A DNA stretch of 64,000 nucleotides from Calendula officinalis (taxonomy: Eukaryota > Streptophyta > Magnoliopsida > Asterales > Asteraceae): positions 31,136,208 through 31,200,207 of the forward strand of contig OY970832.1 of assembly GCA_963853835.1 (NCBI GenBank). The letters are read 5' to 3'. Shown one piece after another: positions 60,346 through 64,000 of this stretch (its first letter is position 1; every line of letters starts with the position of its first letter). The notes under the pieces are model-generated. The model was not told where the DNA came from, did no database searches, and was given only the letters and a program-made list of their open reading frames with translations. A program made the translations under genes and the position numbers.

Positions 60346-60557
60346 GCGAACTCCACACCACCAAATAATTCTTTTATTGCGGGTTTCAAATGTCCGCACC
60401 AACAATAACCACATAGGTGCGGGGATGTGTCAACAACTCCAACTAATATTTATTTTGGTGCGGCGTTTATCATTTTGTGCGAATGTGATTTGTTGACGCG
60501 GCCACCGCCATATAAAAGTTTAGGGGCGTGCACCATCAAACCTTTTATGTACTAGTG
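60346..60557 (-). mobile_element. Possible CACTA-transposon terminus
   Basis: The minus strand begins CACTAGTACATAAAAGG at 60557 and carries GC-rich subterminal words (GGTGCGG, GCGGTGGCCGCG) as in CACTA elements. The other CACTA end was not found, so the extent is a guess. Confidence 0.4.
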
Positions 60558-60780
60558 TTTGAAGTTGAACATTTATTAATTTATTGGTAATTCATTCTAT
60601 CTCTAGACTGAATTTGGCGATAAGTTAATTAGTATTACTTTTAGTAGAATTTATGGAAAGCTTTTTAATTTGGAATCTTTATATATGATTTTGAAATATT
60701 ATCAAAGTGGAAGCTTATCTCTTGACTTTTGAGTCATTTTTGTGGGGAAGATTCTAAAATCTGATAATTGTTTATATAGG

Positions 60781-60833
60781 CGAACAAAGCATCAGTGTTG
60801 GATGAAGTGATTGATTACTTAAAGAAGCTATAA
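60781..60833 (+). pseudogene. bHLH transcription factor exon remnant
   Basis: After a TTTATATAG acceptor at 60771-60779 the frame reads ANKASVLDEVIDYLKKL, then TAA. This matches helix 2 of plant bHLH domains, where DKASMLDEAIEYLKxL is typical (PIF/UNE10-like). The stop directly after it truncates the dimerisation helix. The basic region and helix 1 are not visible upstream. Confidence 0.6.
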
Positions 60834-61071
60834 AGCACAAGTACAATTAATGAAAAACATATCATTTCCACAACAACAAACTGTCTCTACAATTACCAAT
60901 CAATAGAGGGAAGGGAAAAGGAATAGAAAATTTGTTGACACAAATTTTAGTGGAAGGGAAAGTTGATTAAAAAAACATTTCTTCCGTTTTCCACTAATAA
61001 TTTGATTCAAAAGACCTCTAAAAGTTTTGATTTCAGATATCTCACTTTTGTTATTATATATAAAGTTAAGG

Positions 61072-61298
61072 GAAAATAATGCTAGGTCATCATATTGATG
61101 CTTGGGTTTTCCTTCCACATTAGACGTGAGGTCTGGAGTTTGAATCCTGTAAACACCTCTTGTGGTGCCAATTATGTGAGATTTTTCCCTGAATATCCCT
61201 ATGGGCACTGGGCTTTCCCTGCAAATGAGCTCGAACCCGGGGTGCTCGCTGGAATATTGCGAGTAGGCTTCTGTTGTTTCTTTTGTCGTTTTCAAAAA
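61072..61298 (+). mobile_element. SINE family S2, full copy
   Basis: About 227 bp flanked by ATATAAAGTTAAGG on both sides (61058-61071 and 61299-61312). A B-box-like GAGTTTGAATCC lies at 61136-61147 and a short A-rich tail at the right end. A second diverged copy lies at 63700-63850 in reverse. Frames through it are not genes. Confidence 0.8.
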
Positions 61299-61312
61299 AT
61301 ATAAAGTTAAGG

Positions 61313-61518
61313 AAATTGTCACAAACTCACCTGATTTTCATTTTTGCATACCATCGTTCTTTTGTTTTCTTTAATAACACATGGATGAGTCTTATTTTAT
61401 TTTTATTTTCTCACAATTGCCAGGTCTATGAAAGGTCAGCTTTAGAATTGGAAAATGCAATGGAGCTCCTTCAAGAGATAAGACATATTGTCATTGTTGG
61501 TTCTCAATAACACTAACA
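61313..61518 (+). other. Exon-like open segment
   Basis: After CAATTGCCAG (61414-61423) the frame reads VYERSALELENAMELLQEIR, then TAA at 61508-61510. A helical, Leu/Glu-rich stretch with an acceptor-like border; not recognised. It could be the next exon of the broken gene holding the bHLH remnant. Confidence 0.3.
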
Positions 61519-62448
61519 TGTTGTGTTATGGCTAAATAAAGATGAATAAGTAAAGAACACACAATCTCTTTCAATGATTAAGAGTTTATTAAAACAATTA
61601 ACACAGTACAAAGTTGCGGAAAATAGAGAGTAGAGACTCAGTAAAACTTTATACTTGAAGTGACACTTTTGACTGCTCAAAAACTAAGATTCTATGCTAA
61701 GGAGAGTTTTCAGCTGATGAACTGACGGCGGTATTTATTGCTTGAGTATTAACTATGAAGGAGTTAATATCAAACAATAACAAACTCTCAGAGAATGTTC
61801 TTTTGCTATGAATGCTAAAAGGCGTGCCTAATGCAAGCATTTACGTCTCTATTTATAGCCCAAGAACTATGTTTCCTTCTCCAGAAGTTTATCCACGTGT
61901 AAACATATTATTCGTTGATGTAGACTTGTCCACGGGAACATTAAATGCATTAGCATAGGTTAAAGTCCCGAATGTACTTTTTGTCATCTTTTTTTACACC
62001 CTTTTTCTGGCGCACATTAAAAAGGTGTACTATGATAGTATAAAAGAAGTTAACTTTCCCTTTTTATGTTTGGGGGGACAGACGATGAAGTTCTGAACAT
62101 ATCTTCTATTCCAAAGTAGAAGATCTTCATCGTTTTCTTCTTCATTGAGCGGGAAAAGAATATGTTCAAAGTGCCAAAAACATTTTCCACTAAGGCTTAA
62201 TCTGCAGCATGTACTATCAGCTGATTGCACCTTCAGCTGAATGGTCTTGTTCGGGTTTCTGTCCTTCAGTCATAAACTCGAATGATCACTCTTGTATAGC
62301 TGCTGATTCGGACTTGATTTCTTGAGCTAAGTACGTACTCAGCTGAAATTTTATGAATATATTTGTACTTCAGCTGAGATACGTACTTCAGCTGATTTAT
62401 TCTTTTAGGCTATTTGATCATCAAATCTTATTTACTTAGTCTTGAGAC
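61519..62448 (-). promoter_or_regulatory. LTR- or promoter-like region on the minus strand
   Basis: A minus-strand TATA box (GCTATAAATA) lies at 61851-61860. Five TCAGCTGA palindromes at 62217, 62233, 62339, 62370 and 62388 lie upstream of it and one at 61710 downstream. The downstream part ends ATAACACAACA at 61519, a CA terminus as in an LTR, but no matching TG end or clear target duplication was found. No coding region is supported. Confidence 0.35.
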
Positions 62449-62451
62449 TAA

Positions 62452-63257
62452 GGTGCTGTTTGTTTTTTCAGAGCAAAAAGATCTGCTGTCTGCAGACCAC
62501 ATCTGCCAGCTGCTGCAGCTTCTGAGATGGACCAAAGGTCTGCAGTATACAAGAAAACTGTTGTTTGTTTTTTAACATCTGCAAACTGCTTAAATACACT
62601 GAAATATTAATTTAGATAATAATATTATACATTAATATAATAATAACATAATTAATATAATAATAATAGTATTAATTAATATATTAGAAATATTAGTTAG
62701 TATATTATATTATATTTATATATAATAGTAATATATATAATTTAAATATAATAATAGATAATTTAAATATAATAATATATATATCTTTAAATATAATAAT
62801 ACGTATTATTATCTAATAATATAATACTATTATATATTAATATAATAATAATATTAATTAATTAAATAATAATATTAATTAATATAATAATAAAATATAT
62901 TAACATAATAATAAAATAGATTAATATAATAATATTAATTAATATATAATAATAATAATAATATTAATTAGTATAATAATAATAATTATGAATATAATAA
63001 TATTATATATTAACATAATAATAATATATATTAATATAATAATAAATTAATAAATTAACTTTGGAGTTTTTTTTTTAAAGTTTGGAAGACCCAAGAAGCT
63101 AATGCCCAAGTCTTCCTGGGGAAGACCTTGGGCAGACAATATAAAGTCTGCGCGCTTCTGGAAAACAAACATCTGCGCAAGCCTTTTTCTGCGCGTGGTC
63201 TGCGCCGAGAAGACAAAAGACCTCAGGAAGACCTTTTGTCAAAAAACAAACAGCACC
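62452..63257. mobile_element. Tourist/PIF-Harbinger-type MITE with expanded AT core
   Basis: Ends GGTGCTGTTTGTTTTTT and its exact complement, flanked by TAA on both sides (62449-62451 and 63258-63260). Inner arms carry CTGCAGACC- and AAGACC-type words. The 62600-63055 core is nearly pure TAATAATATTAA repeats and has probably grown by slippage. No transposase. Confidence 0.85.
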
Positions 63258-63699
63258 TAAGAGTCATTAATGTGCTTTTTGATACATTTCTCATTATTTC
63301 TAATTGACACCTTGTACTCCTGACTTAACATGAATAAAACACACTTTATAGTATATATTTTAATAATACAGTTGATTCAATTTTATTCAGTTTGATGGGC
63401 GTGCTCTCGTTTCTAGGGTTGGATGTTCTTTTAGCTTATCAATGGGTCGACTGGGGTTACATGTTTTTTGAGATAAAAGATTGTAATAACGTGATTCATC
63501 ATAGATTTTAGGTTAGTTATTATATAAATCACTTACTCAATTATTTTTAAATTTGATATAAGTATATATATATATATAAATTATATAAAAAAATTTGGCG
63601 TCTTGAAAAACTCCATGACCCAACCCTGGATCGTCATGGCTTGAGGTTTGTTGGTACCGCTACGCTACGCCTTACGCTTTTTAGAACCTTAAAAATATC
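63258..63699. other. AT-rich DNA without a gene
   Basis: Short (TA)n run at 63564-63578. No coding or RNA gene recognised. Confidence 0.5.
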
Positions 63700-63850
63700 T
63701 ATATCTTTTTGGAAACGGCAAATGAAATAACGGAAGCGTACTCGCAATTTTTCAGCGAGCACCCCGAGTTCGAGCTCCCCAAACCCAGCCCCCAATGGGA
63801 TTTCCAAGGAAAATTCCCCATATGTGCCCGTGTGAGGTATGAGTTAAATT
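63700..63850 (-). mobile_element. SINE family S2, truncated copy
   Basis: The reverse complement aligns with 61130-61297. Shared stretches include GCGAGCACCCCG, TTCGAGCTC and GGGATTTCCAAGG/GGGATATTCAGGG, and the residue pattern EAYSQxxSEHPxFEL arises in both. The B-box end is decayed. No target duplication seen. Confidence 0.65.
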
Positions 63851-64000
63851 ACGCTAATGCAACGCTCCCAAAGGGATTTCGACATCTAACAATGTCCTTT
63901 CAATAATAATATTTAGCATGTAAACCGTAATTTTATATACATTTATTATTTTGTCTTCTTATATTCTATTCTTTTAACTTTTTATATATACTATAGAGAA
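63851..64000. other. Window end, no feature
   Basis: AT-rich sequence with no recognisable gene or repeat. Confidence 0.5.

Noticed and set aside
60900..61322. 140-codon minus-strand frame
   Set aside because: Passes through the SINE at 61072-61298; the same peptide pattern appears at 63709 only because that is another SINE copy.
61519..63331. LTR bounded by a TAACA duplication (61514-61518 and 63327-63331)
   Set aside because: The right border would not have TG/CA ends, and the match of five AT-rich bases can be chance.

Overview
The window is plant nuclear DNA, low in GC. The organism is probably a dicot, but I cannot name the species. The evidence is nested Ty1/copia LTR retrotransposons, Stowaway- and Tourist-type MITEs, tRNA-derived SINEs, and broken fragments of plant gene families (CrRLK1L receptor kinase, bHLH factor, a TAF12-like exon). 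I see no intact host gene. The only complete, apparently functional protein-coding unit is the gag-pol of one young copia element.

Layout: (1) 1-20531 is a nest of copia elements. A degraded element A (pol 426-3582, 3' LTR 19793-20531) holds an inverted LTR of its own family (1-425) and a gag-only element B (3583-19486). B's gag is split by element C (8080-15981, TSD GAATC). (2) 20532-23700 is AT-rich DNA with two Stowaway MITEs, a tandem-repeat block, an isolated Mutator-like MITE and a Helitron-like end. (3) 23700-34256 holds element E, with an open gag-pol of 1305 codons and a 3' LTR but no 5' LTR. E sits inside element F, of which only the 3' half remains. (4) 34374-45332 is a three-level nest: a DNA transposon holds a 2.4-kb solo-LTR-like element (TSD GACGG), which holds the intact copia element D (36504-44448, TSD GTTTG, LTRs identical by eye). 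(5) 45700-54130 is a train of TA-microsatellite-flanked, Mutator-like elements of at least four families, joined only by (TA)n tracts. One carries pieces of host genes with intron borders. (6) 54131-64000 holds relics: a CrRLK1L kinase fragment, SINEs, a solo LTR with TSD GTGAC, a CACTA-like end, a bHLH exon and a Tourist/Harbinger MITE with TSD TAA.

Three patterns stand out beyond ordinary annotation. First, the TA-flanked train: its families share a short terminal consensus although their interiors differ. Second, an 18-bp palindrome, TTAATCATCGATGATTAA, is packed at high density in one of these families and recurs in the leaders or LTRs of unrelated copia elements. Third, the TATA boxes of four copia LTR families each sit inside a perfect inverted repeat. 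Family names rest on motifs read by eye; no database search was run.
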